From NCBI RefSeq assembly GCF_900108875.1, contig NZ_FNYJ01000002.1, forward strand, positions 221,383-285,382: 64,000 nucleotides of DNA. The letters are read 5' to 3'. The DNA is from Pseudomonas sp. NFR16 (GTDB lineage: Bacteria; Pseudomonadota; Gammaproteobacteria; Pseudomonadales; Pseudomonadaceae). A program made the position numbers and the translations under genes. This document shows, piece after piece, positions 34,328 to 43,644 of the stretch. Position 1 is the stretch's first letter, and every line of letters starts with the position of its first letter. The notes under the pieces were generated by a model that worked only from the letters and a program-made list of their open reading frames with translations, made no database searches and was not told the DNA's origin.

Positions 34328-34654
34328 GGAAAATTCCCGATGGGCAAATGGCAGCGTATGGACAGCTGCGTGATAATGTCGGCACGACTCAGACCACAGG
34401 TTGGCGCGAATCGCTCACCTCTGGCGAAGAACTTACACCTTATATAGCTGCCGACGAACGGACCAGCCCCGGCAGCCGCCGCGATGCCTGCAATCAGGTT
34501 ATTTCTTCTTCATCATGGCCCTGCCCGTCGGCCCAAGGATGGCCGCTTGAAGCCAATCCTGATAAAATCGCGCGCCTTCGCAGACCGGCGATGACACGGC
34601 CACGAGCCGTTCCCACTCGGTCGTTACCCCGAATCCCCCCTAAAGGCCTGGATC
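34328..34654. promoter_or_regulatory. Divergent DUF2066/purM intergenic region
   Basis: A 327-bp non-coding region. A TAAAAT at 34563-34568 preceded by TGA is a good extended -10 for purM, implying an ~80-nt leader, and TATATAA near 34440 on the minus strand could serve the DUF2066 gene. No PurR-type or riboswitch signature recognised. Confidence 0.5.
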
Positions 34655-35713
34655 ATGAGCAAGCAACCCTCCCTGAGCTACAAAGACGCCGGTGTAGACA
34701 TCGACGCCGGTGAAGCATTGGTCGAACGCATCAAGAGCGTCGCCAAGCGCACCAAGCGCCCGGAAGTGATGGGCGGCCTGGGGGGCTTCGGCGCTCTGTG
34801 CGAAATTCCGGCGGGCTACAAGCAGCCGGTACTGGTCAGCGGCACTGACGGCGTGGGCACCAAGCTGCGTCTGGCGTTGAACCTGAACAAACACGACAGC
34901 ATCGGCATCGACCTGGTCGCCATGTGCGTGAACGACCTGGTGGTGTGCGGCGCAGAACCGTTGTTCTTCCTCGACTACTACGCCACCGGCAAACTGAACG
35001 TCGACACCGCCGCACAGGTGGTCACCGGCATCGGCGCAGGCTGCGAACTGGCGGGCTGCTCGCTGGTCGGCGGCGAAACCGCTGAAATGCCTGGCATGTA
35101 CGAAGGCGAAGACTACGATCTGGCCGGCTTCTGCGTCGGCGTCGTAGAAAAAGCCGACATCATCGACGGCTCCAAGGTCCAGGCGGGCGATGCTTTGCTC
35201 GCCCTGCCATCTTCCGGCCCGCATTCCAACGGCTACTCGCTGATCCGCAAGATCATTGAAGTGTCGGGCGCAGACATCGAATCCATCCAGCTGGACGGCA
35301 AGCCACTGACCGACCTGCTGATGGCGCCGACGCGCATCTACGTCAAGCAGCTGCTCAAGCTGATCAAGGACACCGGCGCGGTCAAAGCCATGGCCCACAT
35401 CACCGGCGGCGGTCTGCTGGACAACATCCCGCGCGTACTGCCTGAAGGCGCGCAAGCCGTCGTCGACGTCGCCAGCTGGACCCGTCCAGCGGTGTTCGAC
35501 TGGCTGCAGGAAAAGGGCAACGTCGACGAGCACGAAATGCACCGCGTTCTGAACTGCGGCGTCGGCATGGTCATCTGCGTGGCTCAGGAACATGTCGAAG
35601 CTTCCCTCAAAGCGCTGCGTGACGCGGGCGAACAGCCTTGGGTCATCGGCCAGATCGGCACTGCTGCGCCAGGCGCCGCTCAAGTCGAGCTGAAGAACCT
35701 CAAGGCACATTGA
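34655..35713 (+). CDS. purM: Phosphoribosylformylglycinamidine cyclo-ligase (AIR synthetase)
   Basis: Fifth step of de novo purine synthesis: ATP-dependent ring closure of FGAM to AIR in the cytoplasm. 352 residues with the PurM signatures [19 protein letters not shown] at the N-terminus, [26 protein letters not shown] and [16 protein letters not shown]. Preceded by AAAGG at 34643-34647. The stop TGA shares its last base with the purN ATG (TGATG), so the two are translationally coupled. Confidence 0.97.
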   Translation: MSKQPSLSYKDAGVDIDAGEALVERIKSVAKRTKRPEVMGGLGGFGALCEIPAGYKQPVLVSGTDGVGTKLRLALNLNKHDSIGIDLVAMCVNDLVVCGAEPLFFLDYYATGKLNVDTAAQVVTGIGAGCELAGCSLVGGETAEMPGMYEGEDYDLAGFCVGVVEKADIIDGSKVQAGDALLALPSSGPHSNGYSLIRKIIEVSGADIESIQLDGKPLTDLLMAPTRIYVKQLLKLIKDTGAVKAMAHITGGGLLDNIPRVLPEGAQAVVDVASWTRPAVFDWLQEKGNVDEHEMHRVLNCGVGMVICVAQEHVEASLKALRDAGEQPWVIGQIGTAAPGAAQVELKNLKAH

Positions 35714-36375
35714 TGCCTGACATGCCTCAACCCTGTGATGTGGTGGTGCTGCTGTCCGGCACTGGCGGTAACCTGCAAGCGATGATCGACAGCTTTCAGG
35801 AAGACTCGAGCCCGGCCCGTATCCGCGCGGTGGTGTCCAACCGCGCCGATGCCTACGGGCTGGAGCGCGCGAGGAAGGCGGGCATCGAAACCCGCGTCCT
35901 CGACCATCAGGGCTATGAAGGCCGGGAGGCTTTCGATGCCGCGCTGATCGAGCTGATCGACACCTTCACTCCCGGGCTCGTTGTCCTTGCCGGCTTCATG
36001 CGAATCCTCACACCTGGCTTCGTGCGTCACTACCATGGCCGGCTGCTGAACATTCACCCCTCGCTGCTTCCCCTGTATAAAGGCTTGCATACGCACCAGC
36101 GCGTACTGGAAGCTGGCGATGCCGAACACGGCTGCAGCGTGCACTTCGTCACCGAGGAACTCGATGGGGGGCCTCTGGTCGTACAAGCTGTCGTTTCGGT
36201 AGAGTCGCATGACACGCCTGCCACACTGGCGCAAAAGGTTCACACCCAGGAACATCTGATTTACCCACTGGCCATTCGCTGGTTCGCAGAAGGACGATTG
36301 ACCCTCGGCGAACATGGCGCATCATTGAACGGCCAGCCACTGGGACCCAGCGGCCACCTGATTCCGGCCCTCTAA
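35713..36375 (+). CDS. purN: Phosphoribosylglycinamide formyltransferase
   Basis: Third step of purine synthesis: transfers formyl from 10-formyl-THF to GAR. 220 residues. The active-site signature NIHPSLLPLYKG is intact, as is the AGFMRILTPGFV loop; the phosphate-binding loop reads LSGTGGNLQAMID, with Gly where Ser is usual (GSNLQ), a mild variation. Start at ATG 35713, 1-bp overlap with purM. purM-purN pairing is the standard gammaproteobacterial operon. Confidence 0.96.
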   Translation: MPDMPQPCDVVVLLSGTGGNLQAMIDSFQEDSSPARIRAVVSNRADAYGLERARKAGIETRVLDHQGYEGREAFDAALIELIDTFTPGLVVLAGFMRILTPGFVRHYHGRLLNIHPSLLPLYKGLHTHQRVLEAGDAEHGCSVHFVTEELDGGPLVVQAVVSVESHDTPATLAQKVHTQEHLIYPLAIRWFAEGRLTLGEHGASLNGQPLGPSGHLIPAL

Positions 36376-36393
36376 TCCAAGACAGGAGATATT

Positions 36394-37110
36394 ATGCGTC
36401 GCGCTCTGCTCTTCGCTCTCGCTCTGTTCGCGCTCCCTGCGGTCAACGCGGCAGACCTTCAACCTTTCTCCGCCAGCTACACCGCTGACTTCAAACAGCT
36501 GCCCGTGGGCGGCGGCAGCGCCACCCGCAGCCTGGAAAAGAACGCTAACGGCAGTTGGACCCTGAGTTTCAAGGCTTCAATGATGATCGCCAGCCTGACC
36601 GAAGTGAGCACCCTCAAGGTCGACAAGGACCAGTTGCTGCCGCAGACCTACCACTTCGAACGGGGTGGCCTTGGCAAAAGCAAGATGGTGGATCTGGTTT
36701 TCGACTGGCCGACCAAGTTCATCACCGGGACCGATCGTAACGATGCGGTGAAAATCCCGCTGAACACCGGCGTCCTCGACAAATCCACGTATCAGCTGGC
36801 CCTGCAGCATGACGTGGCAGCAGGCAAGAAGAGCATGACCTACCAGGTCGTGGATGGCGATGAAGTCGACACCTACGACTTCCGCGTACTGGGCACCGAG
36901 AAGGTCGACACCAAGGTCGGCTCCGTCGATGCCATCAAGGTCGAACGCGTGCGCGATCCAACGCAGAACAAGCGCATCACGGTGATGTGGTTTGCCAAGG
37001 ATTACGACTATCTGCTGGTTCGCCTGCAGCAGGTCGAAACCGATGGCAAGGAATACAACATCATGCTGCAGGAGGGCTCGGTGAACGGTAAAGCTGTGAA
37101 AGGCAGCTGA
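36394..37110 (+). CDS. DUF3108 domain-containing periplasmic protein
   Basis: A 238-residue secreted protein with signal peptide (MRRALLFALALFALPAVNAA, cleavage before DLQPF) and a DUF3108 beta-rich domain (FSASYTADFKQLPVGGGSATRS and so on), of unknown function. It lies 18 bp after purN with its own GGAG ribosome-binding site and ends in an intrinsic terminator, so it is probably the last gene of the purMN transcript. Lipid or polysaccharide binding is sometimes guessed from the fold; I see no direct support. Confidence 0.88.
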   Translation: MRRALLFALALFALPAVNAADLQPFSASYTADFKQLPVGGGSATRSLEKNANGSWTLSFKASMMIASLTEVSTLKVDKDQLLPQTYHFERGGLGKSKMVDLVFDWPTKFITGTDRNDAVKIPLNTGVLDKSTYQLALQHDVAAGKKSMTYQVVDGDEVDTYDFRVLGTEKVDTKVGSVDAIKVERVRDPTQNKRITVMWFAKDYDYLLVRLQQVETDGKEYNIMLQEGSVNGKAVKGS

Positions 37111-37130
37111 CCCAAGACCCTGCCCTTTAG

Positions 37131-37157
37131 AAACCCCGCCAACTAGCGGGGTTTTTT
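37131..37157 (+). terminator. Intrinsic terminator of the purMN-DUF3108 unit
   Basis: AAACCCCGC, CAACTA, GCGGGGTTTTTT, 20 bp beyond the DUF3108 stop. Confidence 0.9.
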
Positions 37158-37264
37158 ATTGAATCGGTTTCGGATCAGCCAAGGCCAATCGCTCAAGCAC
37201 TGCGACACTCACCCTGTAGGAGCGCGCCCGGGAAGACTGATTTCCAGCCACTGCACCTGCCTTT

Positions 37265-37463
37265 TCCCGGCTAAAGCCGGTCCTACAGACACTGCAAGCT
37301 TTTCGTAGGACCGGCTTTAGCCTAGAAGGCGTCGGATGTCAGGAGATCGCGGCCAAGCGCGCTCTTACCATCAACCACACATTGCCAGGGCAACGCTGAC
37401 CCTGCAGGAGCGTGGCTTGTCCCGCGAACTGCCGCGCAGCGGTAGCAAAACCAATCGACTCCA
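37265..37463. repeat. Tandem duplication, copy 1
   Basis: About 200 bp nearly identical to 37617-37815, offset by 352 bp. Each copy contains a REPIN-like palindrome (GGCTAAAGCCGGTCCTAC / GTAGGACCGGCTTTAGCC, 37269-37286 and 37305-37322), then GCGTCGGATGTCAGGAGATC, a second REP and GGTAGCAAAACC. Confidence 0.85.
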
Positions 37464-37616
37464 TTTCGCCAAGCACTCCGCAAGCAGCGGCCTTGCTGCC
37501 GGTTCCCGGCTGATCGCGGGCAAGCGCGCTCCTACCCCGCGACGCTGATCCTGTGGGAGCGCGCCCTCGAAGCCTGATTTTCAAGTAAAGCACATCCTCA
37601 GGATGCACCGGCCCCT

Positions 37617-37815
37617 TCCCGGCTAAAGCCGGTCCTACAGACACTGCAAGCTTTTCGTAGGACCGGCTTTAACCGAGAAGGCGTCGGATGTCAGGAGATC
37701 GCGGGCAGGCGCGCTCCTACCATCAACCATACATCGCCAGTGCAACACTGACCCTGTAGGAGCGTGGCTTGTCCCGCGAACTGCCGCGCAGCGGTAGCAA
37801 AACCAGTCGACTCGC
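37617..37815. repeat. Tandem duplication, copy 2
   Basis: Second copy of the 37265-37463 segment; scattered substitutions (for example GGCTTTAACC in the second palindrome arm) show that the duplication is not recent. Flanking GAGCGCGCCC REP units are also shared. Confidence 0.85.
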
Positions 37816-38111
37816 CCTTGCCAGGCCCTCCGCAGATGCACATCCCCCGCTCCTCAGACCTCAGAACAAGGCTCCGACCGCAAATTCGGCAACGTCCCCT
37901 TATTCCCAAGCGAACATGAAATTTTCTTCACGCCCTCCAAACGAGTGCGACAAAACGCCGCAACCCATTTAAAACAATCAGTTAGCAACTGTTACCGAAT
38001 CGGTAAAAAACTCTTGCCAGAATCGCTCGTTTACTTAGCAACCTACCAAATCCTATAAAGAAACCACTGCGACGTCCTGCCGCAGATATCAAAGAGTCAG
38101 GAGTTTTCACT

Positions 38112-38303
38112 ATGACGGTAACTGTTACTGAACGCGACGACGCCCACATTTCCCACGAAAGCATCGCGGATGGCATTCAAATCTGGGATGTTCGCCAGCA
38201 AGACCAGTTGGTAGGGATGTTTCACCACGAATCGGACGCACAGCGTTACGCAGCAGAGCTCGCGGAACTGGAAGCCAAGAAGGCAGCGAGCAACTCGCAA
38301 TAA
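38112..38303 (+). CDS. Small hypothetical protein
   Basis: A 63-residue soluble, acidic protein with no recognisable family. The layout suggests two beta strands (GIQIWDVRQQDQLVGMF) followed by a helix (SDAQRYAAELAELEAKKAA), reminiscent of small stress-type proteins. Supported as real by a good AGGAG ribosome-binding site at 38098-38102, a plausible promoter upstream, and an intrinsic terminator 15 bp downstream. Confidence 0.75.
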   Translation: MTVTVTERDDAHISHESIADGIQIWDVRQQDQLVGMFHHESDAQRYAAELAELEAKKAASNSQ

Positions 38304-38317
38304 CGGAATCGCAACAA

Positions 38318-38345
38318 GACAAAACCCGCCTCGGCGGGTTTTGTC
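38318..38345. terminator. Bidirectional intrinsic terminator
   Basis: GACAAAACCCGCC, TC, GGCGGGTTTTGTC: near-perfect symmetric stem with A- and T-tracts, serving the convergent 38112 gene and the DUF2058 gene. Confidence 0.9.
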
Positions 38346-38355
38346 GTTTCAGGCT

Positions 38356-38898
38356 TTACCACATCAGATCATCAGGGATCTTGTACGCCGCGTACGGATC
38401 ATCGCCATCCGGCTCTTCAGTCGGCTCGCTCAACAAGACGATGCGCCGCGGATCGCGCTCCTGGACCTTGAGCGCCGCCTCGCGCGGGATGACCTCGTAA
38501 GTGCCGCCATGATGGACGATGGCCAGCGACCCATTGCTGAGCTTGCTGCGCATCAGCGCGTTGACCGACAGGCGCTTGACCTTCTTGTCGTCGACGAAGT
38601 TGTAGTAATCCTCGGTGGTCAGCTTGGGCAGACGGGTCGCTTCGATCAGTTGCTTGACCTGTGCGGCGCGCGCTTTCTGCTCGGCCTTTTCCTGTTGCTG
38701 ACGATTCAGTTCCTGGTCGCGCCTGGCTTTTTCGGCCATCGCTTCCTGCGCGGCGCGCTGGGCGGCATCGTCGGCGACGGCCTGCCCCTTGTGCACCAGA
38801 CGCTGTTCTTTCTGCTTGCTCTTGGCGGCCTGCTTGGCCTGTTTTTCGTTGACCAGACCTGCCTTGAGCAACTGGTCACGAAGGGAAATACCCGCCAT
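38356..38898 (-). CDS. DUF2058 domain-containing protein
   Basis: A 180-residue YaiL-like protein. N-terminal SLRDQLLKAGLVNEKQAKQA helix, a highly charged Lys/Gln/Glu-rich coiled-coil (residues ~20-90), and a small C-terminal domain with LPKLTTEDYYNFVDDKKVKR. Known homologues are nucleoprotein/polysaccharide-synthesis-regulator annotated without firm function. Ends 10 bp before the terminator. Separate from mazG by 39 bp, same strand, possibly one transcript. Confidence 0.88.
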   Translation of the reverse strand: MAGISLRDQLLKAGLVNEKQAKQAAKSKQKEQRLVHKGQAVADDAAQRAAQEAMAEKARRDQELNRQQQEKAEQKARAAQVKQLIEATRLPKLTTEDYYNFVDDKKVKRLSVNALMRSKLSNGSLAIVHHGGTYEVIPREAALKVQERDPRRIVLLSEPTEEPDGDDPYAAYKIPDDLMW

Positions 38899-38937
38899 GT
38901 GTTTTCTCTCTCTGACTTCTCTTTCTAAACAGTCAGC

Positions 38938-39771
38938 TCAACCGCAGTTGGGCGTGTTCTTTTCCTGACGCTTGGCTTCGCCCCAGAGCGCGTCCATCTC
39001 TTCAAGGCTGCAATCTTCAATGGGCCGACGGGCATCGCGCAAGGCCTGTTCGATAAATCGGAAACGTCGCTCGAACTTGCTGTTGGCAGCGCGCAGCGCA
39101 TTTTCGGGATCGACCTTCAGATGGCGGGCCAGATTGACCACCACAAACAGCAGGTCGCCGATCTCGTCGCTGATCGCGGCCGGGTCGTTGTCGGCCATCG
39201 CTTCGAGCACCTCGTCGAGTTCCTCGCGCACTTTATCGACCACGGGCAACGCTTCAGGCCAGTCGAAACCCACTTGTGCGGCGCGTTTCTGCAACTTGCC
39301 GGCGCGCGACAATGCTGGGAGTACGCTGGGGACATCGTCGAGCAAGGACAGCTGCTCCGGCACGTGCGCTTTCTCCGCCCGCTCCTGGGCTTTGATCTCC
39401 TCCCAGCGATGCTTGACCTGCTCTTCGCTCAGGCGCGGCGTCTCCAGAGGCGCGTAAAGATCACCGGTCGGAAACACGTGGGGATGGCGCCTGATCAACT
39501 TGCGCGTGATCCCGTCTACCACGGCATCGAACTCGAACCGGCCTTCCTCGCGCGCTAGCTGGCAGTAATACACCACCTGAAACAAAAGATCGCCCAACTC
39601 ACCTCGCAGATCATCGAAATCCCCGCGCTCGATGGCGTCGGCCACTTCGTAAGCCTCTTCGAGGGTGTGCGGCACGATGGTCGCGTAATTCTGCTTCACG
39701 TCCCACGGGCAACCGTATTGCGGGTCTCGCAGCCGGGCCATGAGCGTGAGCAAGTCCTGGAGTTTGTACAT
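38938..39771 (-). CDS. mazG: Nucleoside triphosphate pyrophosphohydrolase MazG
   Basis: Hydrolyses all NTPs/dNTPs to NMP and PPi; in E. coli it also lowers ppGpp levels, relevant beside relA. 277 residues with two MazG domains: N-terminal CPWDVKQNYATIVPHTLEEAYE ... LRGELGDLLFQVVYY and C-terminal VREELDEVLEAMADND ... SDEIGDLLFVVVNLARHL, each showing the ExxE(12-28)ExxD metal motif. Position directly downstream of relA is the usual Pseudomonas arrangement. Confidence 0.95.
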   Translation of the reverse strand: MYKLQDLLTLMARLRDPQYGCPWDVKQNYATIVPHTLEEAYEVADAIERGDFDDLRGELGDLLFQVVYYCQLAREEGRFEFDAVVDGITRKLIRRHPHVFPTGDLYAPLETPRLSEEQVKHRWEEIKAQERAEKAHVPEQLSLLDDVPSVLPALSRAGKLQKRAAQVGFDWPEALPVVDKVREELDEVLEAMADNDPAAISDEIGDLLFVVVNLARHLKVDPENALRAANSKFERRFRFIEQALRDARRPIEDCSLEEMDALWGEAKRQEKNTPNCG

Positions 39772-39796
39772 AGTTATCCCATCTGCAGCATCGAGG

Positions 39797-39881
39797 CCTT
39801 TAGGAGCGCGATTGCCCGCGATTGCGGTGTGTCGTCGACATAGTCGTCACAGGCACGAGCCGCGGGCAAGGGCGCTTCTAC
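39797..39881. repeat. REP doublet between mazG and relA
   Basis: GGAGCGCGATTGCCCGCGATT at ~39801 and the inverted GCCGCGGGCAAGGGCGCTTCT near 39860. The spacer TGCGGTGTGTCG is shared with the doublet at 54.6 kb. Confidence 0.7.
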
Positions 39882-39885
39882 AGAG

Positions 39886-42129
39886 TCACGGCGTTCTGTT
39901 ACGCCGCGTCTCGATGATGTTCGGCAATTGCGAGATGCGCCCCAACAACCGGCCCAGCGCATCCAGGCCCGGGATTTCGATGGTCAGGGACATCAGGGCG
40001 GTGTTGTCTTCCTTGTTCGAGCGGGTGTTGACCGCCAGCACGTTGATGCGCTCGTTGAGCAGCACCTGAGAGACGTCCCGCAACAGACCGGATCGGTCGT
40101 AGGCGCGGATGATGATGTCCACCGGATAAGTGAGCACCGGCACCGGGCCCCAACTGACCTGGATGATCCGCTCGGGCTCGCGCCCGCCCAGTTGCAGCAC
40201 CGAGGCGCAATCCTGACGGTGGATGCTGACGCCGCGCCCCTGCGTGATGTAACCGACGATCGCATCGCCCGGCAGCGGCTGGCAGCAGCCGGCCATTTGC
40301 GTCATCAGATTGCCGACGCCCTGAATCTGGATGTCGCCGCGTTTGCCCGGCTTATACCCGGACGCCTTGCGCGGAATCAGCTCCAGCTGCTCGTTACCAC
40401 GCTCGGGCTCGACCAGTTGCTGAGCCAGGTTGACCAGCTGCGCGAGACGCAGATCGCCGGCGCCGAGCGCCGCGAACATGTCTTCGGCGATCTTCATGTT
40501 GGCCTTTTCAGCCAGCTTGTCGAAGTCCACCTGCGGCAGCGCCAGGCGCGCCAGCTCGCGTTCGAGCAAGACTTTACCGGCCGCGACGTTCTGATCGCGC
40601 GCCTGCAGTTTGAACCAGTGAACAATCTTCGCCCGCGCCCGCGACGTGGTGATGTAACCCAGGTTCGAGTTCAGCCAGTCGCGGCTCGGCGTGCCGTGCT
40701 TGCTGGTAATGATCTCGACCTGCTCACCGGTCTGCAGGCTGTAGTTGAGCGGCACGATGCGACCGTTGATTTTGGCGCCGCGGCAGTTGTGGCCGATCTC
40801 GGTGTGCACGCGATAGGCGAAATCCAGCGGCGTCGCGCCTTTGGGCAGGTCGATGGCATGACCATCAGGCGTGAACACATAGACGCGGTCCGGCTCGATG
40901 TCGACGCGCAGTTGCTCGGCCAGACCGCCGATATCGCCCAGCTCTTCATGCCATTCGAGGACCTGACGCAGCCAGGAGATTTTCTCTTCGTAATGATTGG
41001 AGCTCGATTTGACGTCAGTGCCCTTGTAACGCCAGTGAGCACAGACGCCCAGCTCGGCCTCCTCATGCATGGCGTGGGTGCGGATCTGCACTTCCAGCAC
41101 CTTGCCCTCAGGGCCGATCACTGCCGTGTGCAGCGAGCGATAGCCGTTCTCCTTGGGGTTGGCGATGTAGTCGTCGAACTCCTTGGGAATGTGGCGCCAC
41201 AGGGTATGGACGATGCCGAGGGCGGTGTAGCAGTCGCGCATTTCGGGCACCAGCACGCGAACGGCACGAACGTCGTAGATCTGGCTGAATTCCAGCCCTT
41301 TTCGCTGCATTTTGCGCCAGATCGAGTAGATGTGCTTCGCACGCCCGCTGATGTCGGCCTTGACCCCGGTCGCCAGCAGCTCGTTCTCCAGCTGCGACAT
41401 GACATCGGTGATGAAACGCTCACGATCGAGGCGGCGCTCGTGCAGCAATTTGGCGATCTGCTTGTACTGCTCGGGCTCCAGGTAGCGGAAGGACAGGTCC
41501 TCCAGCTCCCACTTGATGTGGCCGATGCCCAGACGATGGGCCAGCGGCGCATAGATGTCGAAGACTTCCCGGGCGACCCGGTTGCGCTTCTCGTCGTCGG
41601 TGTTTTTCACCGCCCGGATGGCGCAGGTGCGTTCGGCCAGCTTGATCAGGGCGACGCGAACGTCATCGACCATCGCGACCAGCATCTTGCGCAGGTTTTC
41701 CACCTGCGCCTGAGTGCCGAGCACCAGCGACTGGCGCGGGCTGAGGCTGGCGCTGATCGCCGCCATGCGCAGCACGCCGTCGATCAGCTTGGCCACCGTC
41801 GGGCCGAAACGCTGGCTGACATCGGGCAAGGGAATCTTGCCTTCGCGCACGCCGCGATAGATCACGGCGGCGATGAGAGAATCCTGATCGAGTTTGAGGT
41901 CGGCCAGGATTTCGGCGATTTCCAGGCCCGTCTGAAAACTCGACGTGCCTTCCGCCCAGAGATTCTTGGCGGCGTTGTCCTGCTGCTCGGCCTGCCGGGC
42001 AAATTCACAGGCCTCTTTCAACGCCTGTCGGTCCACTGCGAGGTCGACGCTGACCACATGATCAAGCCATGCGTCGAGATTGATACTGCCGTCTGTGTTT
42101 ATCGGCTGGTGTGCTCTCACCTGTACCAT
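39886..42129 (-). CDS. relA: GTP diphosphokinase RelA
   Basis: Ribosome-associated (p)ppGpp synthetase of the stringent response. 747 residues, the usual Pseudomonas RelA length, in order: degenerate HD hydrolase-like domain, synthetase domain (SGRAKHIYSIWRKMQRKG, YDVRAVRVLV, NPKENGYRSLHTAV), TGS (VYVFTPDGHAIDLPKGATPL), zinc-finger/CC region and C-terminal ACT (VDIIIRAYDRSGLLRDVSQV). The HD signature is not intact (no clear HDxxED), consistent with a synthetase-only RelA. ATG 42129 is chosen as it begins MVQVRAHQPIN. Upstream rlmD and cysM are on the same strand. Confidence 0.97.
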   Translation of the reverse strand: MVQVRAHQPINTDGSINLDAWLDHVVSVDLAVDRQALKEACEFARQAEQQDNAAKNLWAEGTSSFQTGLEIAEILADLKLDQDSLIAAVIYRGVREGKIPLPDVSQRFGPTVAKLIDGVLRMAAISASLSPRQSLVLGTQAQVENLRKMLVAMVDDVRVALIKLAERTCAIRAVKNTDDEKRNRVAREVFDIYAPLAHRLGIGHIKWELEDLSFRYLEPEQYKQIAKLLHERRLDRERFITDVMSQLENELLATGVKADISGRAKHIYSIWRKMQRKGLEFSQIYDVRAVRVLVPEMRDCYTALGIVHTLWRHIPKEFDDYIANPKENGYRSLHTAVIGPEGKVLEVQIRTHAMHEEAELGVCAHWRYKGTDVKSSSNHYEEKISWLRQVLEWHEELGDIGGLAEQLRVDIEPDRVYVFTPDGHAIDLPKGATPLDFAYRVHTEIGHNCRGAKINGRIVPLNYSLQTGEQVEIITSKHGTPSRDWLNSNLGYITTSRARAKIVHWFKLQARDQNVAAGKVLLERELARLALPQVDFDKLAEKANMKIAEDMFAALGAGDLRLAQLVNLAQQLVEPERGNEQLELIPRKASGYKPGKRGDIQIQGVGNLMTQMAGCCQPLPGDAIVGYITQGRGVSIHRQDCASVLQLGGREPERIIQVSWGPVPVLTYPVDIIIRAYDRSGLLRDVSQVLLNERINVLAVNTRSNKEDNTALMSLTIEIPGLDALGRLLGRISQLPNIIETRRNRTP

Positions 42130-42288
42130 GTTGCTTACCTTCCCTACGGCGCGATGAAATGCGCCATCAGTCGCCAGCCTTCTTGAAGCGCATACGCCTT
42201 GCGGGCCATGCAAGGACGCGTGCGCGGGCCAGTCGGATTAAACGAGACTCCGTGTGAGGCGCTGACTCGATTCCCTGAGCCGGAGGCC

Positions 42289-43644
42289 TCACTTACTCGC
42301 TTCAAATAACGCCATCGCCTCGACATGCGCAGTCTGCGGAAACATATCGAGAATTCCGGCACGTTTTAATCGGTAGCCCTGCCTGATCAATTCGACCGTG
42401 TCGCGCGCCAAAGTTGCCGGGTTGCACGACACATAAAGTAACCGTTCAGCACCCAGGGCCTTGAGGTTTCGCACCACTTCGAACGCCCCGTCACGGGGAG
42501 GATCGAGCAGTACCGCGCGGAAACCTTCCGCCACCCAGGCCGCCTTGTCCAGCGGCTGCGACAGATCCGCCTGATAAAACTTCACATTATGCAAATCATT
42601 GCTCGCCGCGTTGCCCGTGGCGCGTTGAACCATCGTCTCCACGCCCTCCACTGCCACGACTTCGCGCGACTTGAGGGCCAGCGGTAAAGCGAAATTACCA
42701 AGCCCGCAGAACAAGTCCAGCACTCGTTCATCGGCACGAGGTTCGAGCCAGTCCAGCGCCTGGCTGATCATCGCCGTATTGACCTGTGCGTTGACCTGCA
42801 CAAAGTCGCCGGGACGATAAGCCAGCGCAAGGTTCCACGGCTCCAGGCGATAGCCCAGCGCTGCCGATGGGTCCACAGGCTGCGGCTCACCTTCGCCATG
42901 CAACCACAGTTGCGCACTGTGGGCATCACAAAATGCCTTGAGCGTCGCAAGGTCGTTTTCCGCCAATGGCGCGGTGTGACGCAACAGCAGCGCATTGGCC
43001 GACCCACTGAATAACTCGACATGCCCCAGCGCCTGCGGCTTGCCCAGACTCCGCAGCATGGCCGGTAACGCCGTCATGATCGGTTGCAAGGCCTGTACCA
43101 GCACCGGACATTCTTCGATGGCGATGATGTCCTGGCTCGAGGCAGCACGGAAGCCGACCTCCAGCTGTTTGCTGCGCACGTCCCAGCGAACGGCGATGCG
43201 CGCGCGGCGACGGTAGGCGAATTCATCACCGGTCAGAGGGGCGGCCCACTCTTCAGGCTCCACACCTGCCACGCGACTCAACTGCTCGGCGAGCATGCGC
43301 TGTTTCAGGGCGAGTTGTTCGTCGTGGGGCATTTGCTGCACGCTGCAACCGCCACAGCGGCCGAAATGCTTGCACGGCGCAGGCCGCCGCAACGGGCTCG
43401 CCTGAAACACGCGCTCGGTACGCGCTTCAACGACCTTGCCGTGGGCACCCAGTACGCGCGCCTCGACTTCCTCCCCCGCCAGACTGCCGGCGACAAACCA
43501 GGTCCGGCCTTCGACGAAACCGATGCCGCGGCCGTCGTTGGCCAGCCGCTCGATTTTCAGACGTTGTTTTTTACCGGTCGGGACCTGCGTTGCCCGTGTG
43601 CCGCCGCTGGGCTGGAAACGCAGGCCTGAGTCACGCTTGGCCAT
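42289..43644 (-). CDS. rlmD: 23S rRNA (uracil(1939)-C(5))-methyltransferase
   Basis: SAM-dependent methylation of U1939 in 23S rRNA (RlmD/RumA). 451 residues: N-terminal TRAM domain (residues ~23-80), [4Fe-4S] cluster motif C91, C97, C100 ([10 protein letters not shown]) plus a later Cys in EECPV, SAM-binding [15 protein letters not shown] and catalytic Cys in [13 protein letters not shown]. The ATG at 43644 shares one base with the cysM stop. cysM-rlmD-relA-mazG order is conserved in pseudomonads. Confidence 0.96.
   Translation of the reverse strand: MAKRDSGLRFQPSGGTRATQVPTGKKQRLKIERLANDGRGIGFVEGRTWFVAGSLAGEEVEARVLGAHGKVVEARTERVFQASPLRRPAPCKHFGRCGGCSVQQMPHDEQLALKQRMLAEQLSRVAGVEPEEWAAPLTGDEFAYRRRARIAVRWDVRSKQLEVGFRAASSQDIIAIEECPVLVQALQPIMTALPAMLRSLGKPQALGHVELFSGSANALLLRHTAPLAENDLATLKAFCDAHSAQLWLHGEGEPQPVDPSAALGYRLEPWNLALAYRPGDFVQVNAQVNTAMISQALDWLEPRADERVLDLFCGLGNFALPLALKSREVVAVEGVETMVQRATGNAASNDLHNVKFYQADLSQPLDKAAWVAEGFRAVLLDPPRDGAFEVVRNLKALGAERLLYVSCNPATLARDTVELIRQGYRLKRAGILDMFPQTAHVEAMALFEASK

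Larger units (their letters stand above)
37158..38111. other. Repeat-rich gene-free region
   Basis: No CDS on either strand. 37190-37820 is filled with REP-like units and a tandem duplication; 37820-38111 holds an AT-richer promoter region for the 38112 gene, with TATAAA (about 38054) and TTTACT 18 bp earlier, and a small ACCGA-A-TCGGT dyad near 37993. Confidence 0.6.

Noticed and set aside
37190..37820. Possible CRISPR array
   Set aside because: Repeats are REP palindromes and a two-copy duplication; there is no uniform repeat/spacer periodicity and no cas gene.
39928..42186. 752-codon frame antisense to relA
   Set aside because: Same reason; RelA domains on the minus strand are unambiguous.
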